A stretch of DNA of 64,000 bases from an uncultured Prevotellaceae bacterium (lineage in GTDB: Bacteria; Bacteroidota; Bacteroidia; Bacteroidales; Bacteroidaceae), in NCBI GenBank assembly GCA_947305005.1, contig CAMZCM010000014.1, positions 1 to 64,000 on the forward strand. Reading direction: 5' to 3'. Made by a program: the position numbers and the translations under genes. The notes beneath the pieces were generated by a model, which did no database searches, was not told the DNA's origin, and saw only the letters and a list, made by a program, of their open reading frames with translations. Below, one piece after another: positions 33,913 to 41,872 of the stretch. The first letter of the stretch is position 1. Each line of letters starts with the position of its first letter.

Positions 33913-35406
33913 ATGAACGATATGAAACATCAGATTCTATTCAGCTTCCTGCTCAGCATGATGCTTCTTTCCTTCACTACCTCTTGCGAAAAAGAAGAGG
34001 CAGAACAAACGACTGAAAAGAATGACAATCAGAATGTTTCGCCCGCTCCCATTATTGTCACTGTCGATGCAGGCGGTAAGGCAGATGGTGGACATCGATT
34101 CACCAAAATAGATGATTCAAACTTCTATATAGATGATATCAAATATACTGCGTCCGATGGAAATCTCAGTGTATCTGGATACAACGAAACCCTTTTTTCT
34201 GGAGAAGCAATAATTATTTCACAACTCAACTATGTGGGACGTGAAATGCAAGTTAAAGAAATCGTGGAGTATGCTTTCTCTTATTGTACACCTCTGACTT
34301 CAGTGACTATTCCGTCATCCGTTACCAGCATCGGGGAGTATGCATTTTCTGATTGCGAGGGGTTGACCTCAGTAATCATCTCAAAGGGGGTTACCAGCAT
34401 CGGGAAGTGTGCTTTCCGCTACTGCACGCGTCTGACCTATGTGACTATCCCTGAATGTGTTGCCAGCATCGAGAGTGGCGCTTTTTCCGGCTGCTCGGGC
34501 CTGTCTTCTATCACTGTAGCAGATGGTAATCCGACATACGACTCACGTGACAATTGCAATGCGATTATAGAAACGAAAAGTAACATTCTGATAGCGGGAT
34601 GTAAAAACACGACCATTCCTTCATCCGTTACCAGCATCGGGGATGATGCATTCTCTGGCTGCACGGGCTTGACCTCTGTGACTCTCCCGTCATCTGTTAC
34701 TAGCATTGGGGAGTGTGCTTTCTCTCGTTGCACGCGTCTGACCTCCGTCACTATCCCTTCCTCTGTCACCAGCATCGGAGGGGGTGCTTTAGCTTATTGT
34801 ACGTGCCTGAGCTCGGTGACCATCCCTGAAGGTGTCACCAGCATCGGAGGAAGTGCTTTCCAAGGCTGCACGGGCCTGACTTCGGTGACCATCCCTGAAG
34901 GTGTCACCAGCATCGGAGGAAGTGCTTTCCAAGGCTGCACGGGCCTGACTTCGGTGACCATTCCGTTATCCGTCACCAGCATCGGAAAGTATGTCTTCTC
35001 GAGCCTGATATCAGTAACTATCAATAGTAATAGCATTATGGCAACTTCCTATAATTCATTTAATTATTCAAGCATCAGTTTCATCTTTGGTAACCAAGTA
35101 AAAAATTATATTATTGGTGAGGGAGTAACTAGCATCGGGGATTTTGTCTTTCAAAACTGCACGAGCGTGACCTCCGTGACTATCCCTTCATCTGTCACTC
35201 GCATCGGAAACTATGCATTCTCTGGTTGCGAGGGGCTGACCGATGTGTATTGCTATGCGGAGACGGTGCCAAGTACTAGTGCGAACTACGTAGTTTTTGA
35301 GCCTATCTACATGAATGCGACACTTCATGTGCCAGCATCAGCAATTGATGCATACAAGACTACAGCACCGTGGAGCGACTTCGGGTCGATTGTGGCGATT
35401 GAATAA
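33913..35406 (+). CDS. BspA-like leucine-rich repeat lipoprotein
   Basis: Protein of 497 aa. MNDMKHQILFSFLLSMMLLSFTTSC gives a lipobox (FTTSC); translation may start at either the first or the fourth codon (33913 or 33922). Residues 110-460 are Treponema-type LRR_5 repeats of 23 residues with consensus LTSVTIPSSVTSIGEYAFSG-C. Residues 440-497 (DVYCYAETVPSTS, LHVPASAIDAYKTTAPW) are the usual BspA tail. These surface proteins bind host matrix or other bacteria. Two adjacent units around 34815-34952 are identical at DNA level, a recent duplication. Confidence 0.9.
   Translation: MNDMKHQILFSFLLSMMLLSFTTSCEKEEAEQTTEKNDNQNVSPAPIIVTVDAGGKADGGHRFTKIDDSNFYIDDIKYTASDGNLSVSGYNETLFSGEAIIISQLNYVGREMQVKEIVEYAFSYCTPLTSVTIPSSVTSIGEYAFSDCEGLTSVIISKGVTSIGKCAFRYCTRLTYVTIPECVASIESGAFSGCSGLSSITVADGNPTYDSRDNCNAIIETKSNILIAGCKNTTIPSSVTSIGDDAFSGCTGLTSVTLPSSVTSIGECAFSRCTRLTSVTIPSSVTSIGGGALAYCTCLSSVTIPEGVTSIGGSAFQGCTGLTSVTIPEGVTSIGGSAFQGCTGLTSVTIPLSVTSIGKYVFSSLISVTINSNSIMATSYNSFNYSSISFIFGNQVKNYIIGEGVTSIGDFVFQNCTSVTSVTIPSSVTRIGNYAFSGCEGLTDVYCYAETVPSTSANYVVFEPIYMNATLHVPASAIDAYKTTAPWSDFGSIVAIE
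34815..34952 (+). repeat. Perfect 69-bp tandem duplication in the BspA-like gene
   Basis: Two consecutive 69-bp units (ACCATCCCTGAAGGTGTCAC through CACGGGCCTGACTTCGGTG) are identical, while neighbouring LRR units differ at many codons. It encodes one 23-residue repeat twice. Confidence 0.85.
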
Positions 35407-35488
35407 TCTTTGATGCCATGATACGCAAGGCAATACGATAACCTTGCTATCAGAATACTGACATTTTGGCATAAAAAAGCTTAAATGC

Positions 35489-35519
35489 TTGCTCATGTGG
35501 ACGGCTTTGTGTACCTTCG
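35489..35519 (+). promoter_or_regulatory. Probable promoter of the rlmN cluster
   Basis: TTG (35489-35491), 20 bp, TACCTTCG (35512-35519), one mismatch to TAnnTTTG, 67 nt before the rlmN ATG. Confidence 0.5.
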
Positions 35520-35586
35520 CGGCGCAAAGTCGTCCTTTTTGTTGAGAAGGACGATTGAATTATTGTACGCGCGCGAAGATAAAGCA

Positions 35587-36618
35587 ATGAAAAGGCCTTT
35601 GTTAGGTATGACATTGGAAGAGTTGAAAGGCGTGGCTGCTGAGGTCGGACTCCCGGCTTTTGCGGCCAAGCAGATTGCCCAATGGATCTATGCCAAAGGG
35701 GTGGCTTCTATTGACGAGATGACCAACCTGAGCAAGGTAGCGCGTGAACAATTGAGTGAGCTCTTTGAAATCGGTCTGATGCCGCCATTGGCTGAACAAC
35801 ACAGCGCTGACGGCACGGTTAAATACCTCTTCCCGACACGTGAGGGTGGGAGAGTGGAGACGGTCTTTATCCCTGATGATGAACGCGGAACCATCTGTGT
35901 CAGTTGTCAGGTAGGCTGTAAGATGGCTTGCCAGTTCTGTATGACGGGGCGTCAGGGCTTTCAAGGTAACCTGACAGTTACCGACATCCTGAATCAGATC
36001 TATTCTTTGCCGGAGCGCGACAGGCTCACAAACATTGTGTTTATGGGACAGGGCGAACCGATGGATAACCTCGATGCCATCCTCTGTACCACGGAACTGC
36101 TGATGGCGACCTATGGTTGGGCGTGGAGTCCGAAACGCATCACCGTCTCCACGGTGGGCTTGAAGAAAGGCTTGAAACGTTTCTTGGATGAGAGTCCTTG
36201 TCACCTGGCTATCAGCCTTCACAATCCCTTCCACGAGGAGCGTGCTGCGATGATGCCCGCTGAACGCAGTTATCCGCTGAGTGAAATGCTCGAGCTCCTT
36301 CGTGAGTATGATTGGACAGGGCAGCGCCGACTCTCTTTCGAGTACATCATTTTTGGTGGGCAGAATGATACTGAACGTCATGCTCGCGAACTGGTACGTC
36401 TGCTTTCGCCGCTTGAGTGTCGGGTGAATTTGATTAGGTGGCATGCCCTGCCGGACGAAGACCGCTTCCATGAGGCCAATCCTGCTCGTTTGACCGCCTT
36501 CCGTGATTCTCTCACTCATCATGGCATCCGCTGCACGATTCGTGCTTCGCGTGGACAGGATATAGACGCAGCGTGTGGCTTGTTGAATACAGGACTCACC
36601 CCCAGCCCCTCCCTATAA
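35587..36618 (+). CDS. rlmN: Dual-specificity rRNA/tRNA methyltransferase RlmN
   Basis: Protein of 343 aa starting MKRPLLGMTLEELKGVAAEV; this ATG was chosen over 35485 because it follows the promoter and gives the family N-terminus. Radical-SAM motif CKMACQFCMTGRQG (CxxxCxxC), MGQGEPMDN, and ISLHNPFHEERA are present; the catalytic Cys lies in RCTIRASRGQDIDAAC. It methylates C2 of A2503 in 23S rRNA and A37 of tRNAs. The C-terminal eight residues, LTPSPSL and its stop, come from a REP copy starting at 36593; the family normally ends soon after AACGLL. It heads a long plus-strand cluster. Confidence 0.93.
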   Translation: MKRPLLGMTLEELKGVAAEVGLPAFAAKQIAQWIYAKGVASIDEMTNLSKVAREQLSELFEIGLMPPLAEQHSADGTVKYLFPTREGGRVETVFIPDDERGTICVSCQVGCKMACQFCMTGRQGFQGNLTVTDILNQIYSLPERDRLTNIVFMGQGEPMDNLDAILCTTELLMATYGWAWSPKRITVSTVGLKKGLKRFLDESPCHLAISLHNPFHEERAAMMPAERSYPLSEMLELLREYDWTGQRRLSFEYIIFGGQNDTERHARELVRLLSPLECRVNLIRWHALPDEDRFHEANPARLTAFRDSLTHHGIRCTIRASRGQDIDAACGLLNTGLTPSPSL

Positions 36619-36757
36619 AGGAGGGGAGTAGATACTGTACAAGAATGGTTAACGATTGATTAATAATACATCATATGCAATTTTTCAAATCATTATATAA
36701 TAAGCTCATCTCAAAGGTGATTGCTCCCTCCCTGATAGGGAGGGCGGGGGGAGAGTC
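36593..36757. repeat. REP inverted pair at the rlmN/DUF4837 junction
   Basis: Reverse copy 36593-36628 (hairpin CCCCTCC-CTATAAA-GGAGGGG) inside the end of rlmN; forward copy 36711-36757 (hairpin CCCTCCCT-GAT-AGGGAGGG) inside the start of the DUF4837 gene; AT-rich 82-bp spacer. Both halves are translated, in RlmN's tail and in the lipoprotein's signal region. Confidence 0.85.
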
Positions 36758-37799
36758 CGCTCTTTTCCTTATGGCCCTTTTCTTTTTAGCAAGTTGCCGC
36801 AAAGATATGGTGATTCCGCGTGCCAGCGGACGCCCCTATGAGGTGATGGTGGTGATGTCCGATAAGGACTGGCAGGCTAAGCAAGGACGGGCCCTCTTTG
36901 CAGTCCTTGATACCGATATCCCTGGACTGCCGCAGCCCGAGCGCTCGTTCCATATCTCTCAGGTGGAACCCAAGAATTTCGACCAAATATTAAATATCTT
37001 CCGCAACATCATCCTTGTCGATATCAACAAGCAACTCTACACCAAGACGACGATGAAGTTCACGCGTGACAAGTACGCCTTGGAGCAGATTGTCCTGACC
37101 ATCCAAAGCCCTACACCAGAGGAGTTCGCAGATTTCTGCTTCGATCATGGGCAGGACATTATCGATTTCCTCACGAAGATGGAGATGAACCGACTGATCA
37201 AGGAGCTCAAAGATAAATACAGCAAGAAGACGGCTGAGTTGGCCAAGGAGATCTTTGATTGCGAGTTCCATGCTCCCGAAGAGATCAAGAGCTACAAGAA
37301 AGGTGATCATTTCTTCTGGACCAGCTCTAACGGCTCATCCGGCATGGTGAATATCTGTATGTACAGCTACCCATACGAAGGTCCCCAGACTTTTAATAAA
37401 CAATATGTTCTGGCTAAGCGCGACAGCGTGATGGCAGTGAATATCCCTGGCACGCTACCTTCCATGCACATGGCCACAGATACCCTCTGCACTTTTGTCA
37501 AACCCATTGTCGTTCACAATCAATACGCTTTGGAGGCTCGAGGGCTTTGGTATATGGAAAACGATGGCATGGGAGGCCCCTTCGTCAGTCATTCCCGCGT
37601 GGACACCACTCGCAACATTGTCATCGTGGTAGAGGGCTTTGTCTTCGCCCCTGAGAAGATGAAGCGCGGACTCATGAGACGTCTTGAAGGTTCTCTCTAT
37701 ACGCTCAACCTGCCCGATGAACAGACTTCGTCCATCGTCACCACGCTGGAAGAGGTGGCAGTGACAGCGGAGGACCGAAAGAAGGCGAGGGAGAGATAG
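36675..37799 (+). CDS. DUF4837 lipoprotein with REP-encoded N-terminus
   Basis: Protein of 374 aa. The hydrophobic lipoprotein core ALFLMALFFLASC (Cys 41) is preceded by an n-region containing [16 protein letters not shown] (residues 13-28), encoded by the forward REP copy. The only later ATG would leave MALFFLASC, too short for export, so the repeat must be translated. The rest is DUF4837 (YEVMVVMSDKDWQAKQG, MVNICMYSYPYEG, FVSHSRVDTTRN, VEGFVFAPEKMKR). A paralogue without the insert lies at 50920-51909. Function unknown; exported lipid-anchored protein. Confidence 0.85.
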   Translation: MQFFKSLYNKLISKVIAPSLIGRAGGESALFLMALFFLASCRKDMVIPRASGRPYEVMVVMSDKDWQAKQGRALFAVLDTDIPGLPQPERSFHISQVEPKNFDQILNIFRNIILVDINKQLYTKTTMKFTRDKYALEQIVLTIQSPTPEEFADFCFDHGQDIIDFLTKMEMNRLIKELKDKYSKKTAELAKEIFDCEFHAPEEIKSYKKGDHFFWTSSNGSSGMVNICMYSYPYEGPQTFNKQYVLAKRDSVMAVNIPGTLPSMHMATDTLCTFVKPIVVHNQYALEARGLWYMENDGMGGPFVSHSRVDTTRNIVIVVEGFVFAPEKMKRGLMRRLEGSLYTLNLPDEQTSSIVTTLEEVAVTAEDRKKARER

Positions 37800-37800
37800 A

Positions 37801-37952
37801 GACCCACTCCCGCCCCCTCCCGTCAGAGAGGGGAGGGTGGCCGGAATACAAATAATAGTTATCATTAACAATTAACAATCAAATAATGACCCTATAAATC
37901 CCACAATGCACTAGCCGCTTCCCTCCCTGACGGGAGGGGTTAGGGGTGGGTC
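37801..37952. repeat. REP inverted pair at the DUF4837/pdxA junction
   Basis: Reverse copy 37801-37840 begins one base after the DUF4837 stop; forward copy 37918-37952 ends eight bases before the pdxA ATG; the 77-bp spacer is AT-rich. This is a more diverged variant (GACCCACTCCCGCCCC, GGGGTTAGGGGTGGGTC) with the same hairpin logic (CCCTCCC-TGAC-GGGAGGG). Confidence 0.8.
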
Positions 37953-37960
37953 TTTCATTT

Positions 37961-39028
37961 ATGAGCAAGATAAAAGTAGGTATTACCCACGGAGACCCCA
38001 ATGGCATCGGCTATGAGGTTATCCTGAAGACTTTCGCAGATCCCACGATGTTGGAGCTCTGCACCCCTGTCGTGTATGGCTCTCCGAAGATTGCCAGCTA
38101 TCACCGCAAGGGCATGGAATTGCAGACGAACTTCACGGCCATCAGTCAGATTTCTGAGATGCATGATGACACGTTGAATGTCCTGCATTGTACTGCTGAG
38201 GAGGTGAAGATAGACTTCGGTCAGGCCACTCAGGAAGCTGGCGAGGCTGCTTATGCGGCGTTGGAACGGGCCATCAAGGACTGGAAGGATGGGCTCATTG
38301 ACGTGCTCGTGACAGCCCCCATCAACAAGCATTCTATTCAGAGCGATAAGTTCCATTTCCCAGGCCATACCGAGTACATCCAGGCCAAGGTGGGCAAGGA
38401 GAACCAGCAGGCGCTGATGATCCTGATGAATGAGAATATCCGTATCGCTTTGGCAACGACCCACCTGCCGATACAAGATGTGGCAGCGCACATCTCCGAA
38501 GACTCTATCTTACAGAAACTCAGAATCCTCCACTTGTCTCTCAAACGTGATTTCAGCATTTCCAACCCCCGTATTGCTTTGCTGGCTTTGAACCCTCATG
38601 CTGGCGACGATGGCCTTTTGGGCAAGGAAGAGCAGGAAGTGTTGAAGCCCGCGATGGAGAAAGCGGCCGAGGAAGGTATGACCGTCTATGGTCCTTTCGC
38701 TGCTGACGGCTTCTTTGGCACGCGTGCTTACGAGAACTTTGATGCTGTCTTGGCGATGTACCACGATCAAGGTCTCGCTCCCTTCAAACTTCTTGCGATG
38801 AATGATGGCGTGAATTTCACAGCAGGTTTGGACATCGTCCGCACCAGCCCCGACCACGGAACAGCTTTTGACATTGCCGGCAAGGGCGTGGCCGATGAGA
38901 ACTCTTTCCGTCAGGCTATCTATGCTGCCATTGATATCTATCGTCATCGTCAGGCGTGGGATGAGGCTCGTCAGAACCCTCTCGAGAAACTTTATGTAGA
39001 TAAGCGTGATCGTGCAGAACGAGGTTGA
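37961..39028 (+). CDS. pdxA: 4-hydroxythreonine-4-phosphate dehydrogenase PdxA
   Basis: Protein of 355 aa starting MSKIKVGITHGDPNGIGYEV. The ATG at 37961 was chosen over a GTG at 37946 that falls inside the REP copy. Conserved features: TAPINKHSIQ, FHFPGHTEYIQ with metal-binding His, MYHDQGLAPFKLLAM and RTSPDHGTAFDIAGKGVAD. It oxidises 4-phosphohydroxy-L-threonine in pyridoxal phosphate synthesis. The sigma-54 activator ATG starts one base after its stop. Confidence 0.95.
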   Translation: MSKIKVGITHGDPNGIGYEVILKTFADPTMLELCTPVVYGSPKIASYHRKGMELQTNFTAISQISEMHDDTLNVLHCTAEEVKIDFGQATQEAGEAAYAALERAIKDWKDGLIDVLVTAPINKHSIQSDKFHFPGHTEYIQAKVGKENQQALMILMNENIRIALATTHLPIQDVAAHISEDSILQKLRILHLSLKRDFSISNPRIALLALNPHAGDDGLLGKEEQEVLKPAMEKAAEEGMTVYGPFAADGFFGTRAYENFDAVLAMYHDQGLAPFKLLAMNDGVNFTAGLDIVRTSPDHGTAFDIAGKGVADENSFRQAIYAAIDIYRHRQAWDEARQNPLEKLYVDKRDRAERG

Positions 39029-39029
39029 T

Positions 39030-40259
39030 ATGGATGCAAAAGAATTACAACTCATCAAAGAGCGCTATAAGATCGTAGGAAACTGCGAAGCCTTGAACCA
39101 TGCATTGGATACAGCACTGCAGGTAGCCAAGACCGATCTCTCAGTTCTTATTATGGGCGAGAGCGGTGTGGGTAAGGAAATCATCCCTCGGCTCATCCAC
39201 GACAATAGCCTGCGTCGGACCCGTAAGTATTTCGCTATCAACTGCGGAAGCATTCCTGAAGGGACGATAGACAGTGAACTCTTCGGTCATGAGAAAGGCG
39301 CTTTTACGGGTGCTATCGGTGAGCACGAAGGTTACTTCGGAGCTGCCGATGGCGGCACTCTGTTCCTTGATGAGGTCGGCGAGTTACCGCTGAGCACACA
39401 AGCTCGTCTCTTGCGTGTGTTGGAGAATGGCGAGTATATCCGTGTAGGCAGCAGTGAGGTGCGCAAGACCAATGTCCGCATCGTGGCTGCTACGAATGTG
39501 AATATTCAACACGCCATTCGTGATGGCAAGTTCCGTGAGGACTTGTTCTACCGTTTGAGTACGATACCTATCAAGATGCCGCCTTTGCGTGAACGTGGTG
39601 AGGATATCCTCCTGCTGTTCAAGTTGTTTGCTATGGAGGTGGCTGCTAAGTACCAAATGCCAGAGCGCATCACCCTCTCTCCAGATGCAGAGGAAGTCAT
39701 GAAGCGTTACAAATGGCCGGGAAATATCCGTCAGCTAAAGAACATCACTGAGCAGATGTCCATCCTGTTACGCGACACCCGTGTGGTGACTCCAGAAATC
39801 CTGTCGGATTATGAGATATGGCCCACGATTGAGGAGCAGGGCGGATTGGTACGTGTGGGGCACAACGGCTCGGATTCTCATAGTTATCAGAGTGAACGCG
39901 AGATGCTGTTCCAGATGATTAACGCCTTGCATCGTGAGGTCAACGACCTCAAGCAACAGTTCACGACCATGTCGCCAGCCCCTGTTGGTCATGCTGCTGT
40001 AGTTCCTGTTGCCCAGCCTTCACATGTGGTTCCCGTTGAGCCCCCTTCTGTCTCTATTCCTACCTCCCATCCTGATGTGACCCCGTATGCAGAAGAGTAT
40101 GTGGAGGAGACGCTGTCCCTCGAAGAACAGGAGAAACGGCTCATCATGAAGGCATTGGAAAAGAATCGCGGACGTCGCAAGCGTGCTGCCGATGAGCTCC
40201 ATATCAGTGAACGTACACTTTACAGAAAGATTAAGGAATATGGACTGGATGAGGTGTAA
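39030..40259 (+). CDS. Sigma-54 interaction domain regulator without receiver
   Basis: Protein of 409 aa. Starts directly with the AAA+ domain: Walker A GESGVGKE (about 43-50), GAFTGA loop in HEKGAFTGAIGEHEGYF, Walker B GGTLFLDEVGEL, and REDLFYRLSTIPIKMPPLRER. A Pro/Val-rich linker (305-360) leads to a Fis-type HTH (RRKRAADELHISERTLYRKIKEYGL). With no response-regulator domain, control must come from another protein or by level. It sits 1 bp after pdxA and overlaps lptE, a synteny I know from other Bacteroidetes. Confidence 0.92.
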   Translation: MDAKELQLIKERYKIVGNCEALNHALDTALQVAKTDLSVLIMGESGVGKEIIPRLIHDNSLRRTRKYFAINCGSIPEGTIDSELFGHEKGAFTGAIGEHEGYFGAADGGTLFLDEVGELPLSTQARLLRVLENGEYIRVGSSEVRKTNVRIVAATNVNIQHAIRDGKFREDLFYRLSTIPIKMPPLRERGEDILLLFKLFAMEVAAKYQMPERITLSPDAEEVMKRYKWPGNIRQLKNITEQMSILLRDTRVVTPEILSDYEIWPTIEEQGGLVRVGHNGSDSHSYQSEREMLFQMINALHREVNDLKQQFTTMSPAPVGHAAVVPVAQPSHVVPVEPPSVSIPTSHPDVTPYAEEYVEETLSLEEQEKRLIMKALEKNRGRRKRAADELHISERTLYRKIKEYGLDEV

Positions 40260-40758
40260 GAAGTTCTTTAGCATCCTTGCGTGTACAATGATGCTGATAT
40301 CCTGTGCCATTAGCTATAAGTTCAATGGCGCCAGCATTGACTATACTCAGACGAAGACCATTCAGATAGACCCGTTTCCCATTCGTTCATCTTACGTCTG
40401 GGCACCTATGCAGGCCATCTTCAATAACCGTTTGACCGATATCTATGCCCAGCAGACGAAGTTGCGTCAGGTGAAGAAAGGTGGCGACCTGGTTGTCTCG
40501 GGTGAGATTACGGGCTTCGACCAATATAACAAAGGTGTAGGCAGCGATGGCTACAGCCAACAGGTCCAGCTGAAGATGACGGTGAACGTCCGCTTTGTCA
40601 ACAACAAGAATCACTCTCAGGACTTTGAACGTCAGTTCTCTGCGACGACCGAATATGATGCCACACAGCAGCTGATCAATGTCCAAGAGGAATTGGTTAC
40701 ACAGATGACCAAAGATATTACAGACCAGATATTTAACGCTACCGTAGCTAATTGGTAA
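40249..40758 (+). CDS. lptE: LptE family LPS-assembly lipoprotein
   Basis: About 169 aa. Start at ATG 40249 (or 40240), overlapping the end of the sigma-54 activator gene. MRCKKFFSILACTMMLISC is a lipoprotein signal. The mature part GASIDYTQTKTIQIDPFPI... and QLKMTVNVRFVNNKNHSQDF matches the short LptE proteins of Bacteroidetes, outer-membrane partners of LptD in LPS delivery. The gene order lptE-TPR-secG supports this. Confidence 0.85.
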   Translation: MRCKKFFSILACTMMLISCAISYKFNGASIDYTQTKTIQIDPFPIRSSYVWAPMQAIFNNRLTDIYAQQTKLRQVKKGGDLVVSGEITGFDQYNKGVGSDGYSQQVQLKMTVNVRFVNNKNHSQDFERQFSATTEYDATQQLINVQEELVTQMTKDITDQIFNATVANW

Positions 40759-40763
40759 CCGAT

Positions 40764-41480
40764 ATGATGCAATCTTTATCAACGTATATCCAACATCCTG
40801 AGCAACTCTCTGTTGAGGTTGTCGATGAACTCTATGAATTGGTGGAGCGCAATCCGTCCTTCCAGACAGCACGCCTTTTGCTGGTGCGAGGACTCTATCA
40901 GCTGCAGGACGAGCGCTTTGGCGCTGAGTTGCGTAAGGCCGCACTGTTGATTCCTGATCGCAATGCGCTCTTTCATCTTTTGGAAGATGACAAGCTGCAA
41001 CCGACCGCTTTTGTGCCGGTTCAGGCCTCTCGTCAGCATTCTTCTTCTTCTGCATCTGACCGTACCCAGTCGCTCATTGAGAATTTCCTGGAGCAGTTGC
41101 CTGAAACTTCTAAGACGCGCAAATCGCATTCCGTGAGTCCCAGCGTGGATTATATGTCCTATCTGATGCAACAACCCAATGCGGAAGATTTGCCTGATGC
41201 AGAACCCGAAAATGAGGTGGATAGTGAGGAGGACTTTCAGGAGGTTCCAGTTGCCGTTCCTGTGTCATCAGAAAATGCAAAAGAAATGGTCAATGACCCC
41301 TATTTTACCGAAACTTTGGCTCATATTTACATTAAACAGGGCAAATATACCAAGGCAATTGAAATTATTCGGCGCTTAAGTTTGAATTATCCGAAAAAAA
41401 ACCGTTACTTTGCAGACCAAATCCGATTCTTGGAGAAATTAATCATCAATGAACGGTATCAAAACAACGAAAATAATTAA
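40764..41480 (+). CDS. TPR-like protein of the lptE-secG cluster
   Basis: Protein of 238 aa starting MMQSLSTYIQHPEQLSVEVVDELYELVERNPSFQTARLLLVRGLY. It has N- and C-terminal helical repeats (TLAHIYIKQGKYTKAIEIIRRLSLNYPKKNRYFADQIRFLEKL is one TPR plus capping helix) around an acidic, Ser/Pro-rich disordered middle (100-180). No signal peptide. It is conserved between lptE and secG in Bacteroidetes; function unknown. Confidence 0.75.
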   Translation: MMQSLSTYIQHPEQLSVEVVDELYELVERNPSFQTARLLLVRGLYQLQDERFGAELRKAALLIPDRNALFHLLEDDKLQPTAFVPVQASRQHSSSSASDRTQSLIENFLEQLPETSKTRKSHSVSPSVDYMSYLMQQPNAEDLPDAEPENEVDSEEDFQEVPVAVPVSSENAKEMVNDPYFTETLAHIYIKQGKYTKAIEIIRRLSLNYPKKNRYFADQIRFLEKLIINERYQNNENN

Positions 41481-41498
41481 AATAAATAGCTTAAAAAC

Positions 41499-41861
41499 AT
41501 GTACACACTTTTAGTAATTCTTGTGGTCATCGCATCCATTTTCATGTGCCTTATCGTACTCATTCAGGAGTCGAAGGGCGGTGGCCTTGCCAGTGGCTTT
41601 GCCAGTGGCAATCAGGTAATGGGTGTTCGCAAGACCACCGATGTCATTGAAAAACTCACATGGGGCTTGGCTGCCGCAATGGTGCTCTTCAGTGTCGCTT
41701 CCGTTTATTTCATTCCCTCTGTCAGCACTGACAGCTCTGTGATGGAAGGTATCGCTACGGAACAGAAGGCAACCGCTCCCACCAATCTGCCCGGTATCCC
41801 TGCTGCTGACCTGCAGGAGGCTCCTGCTGCAGATGCACCCGTTGAAGCTCCTGCTCAGTAA
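41499..41861 (+). CDS. secG: Preprotein translocase subunit SecG
   Basis: Protein of 120 aa: two membrane helices (YTLLVILVVIASIFMCLIVLIQ and LTWGLAAAMVLFSVASVYFI) with the conserved ESKGGGLASGFASGNQVMGVRKTTD loop. The C-terminus is an Ala/Pro/Glu-rich tail (QEAPAADAPVEAPAQ). SecG assists SecYE during protein export. Confidence 0.93.
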   Translation: MYTLLVILVVIASIFMCLIVLIQESKGGGLASGFASGNQVMGVRKTTDVIEKLTWGLAAAMVLFSVASVYFIPSVSTDSSVMEGIATEQKATAPTNLPGIPAADLQEAPAADAPVEAPAQ

Positions 41862-41872
41862 TCAAGCGCATC

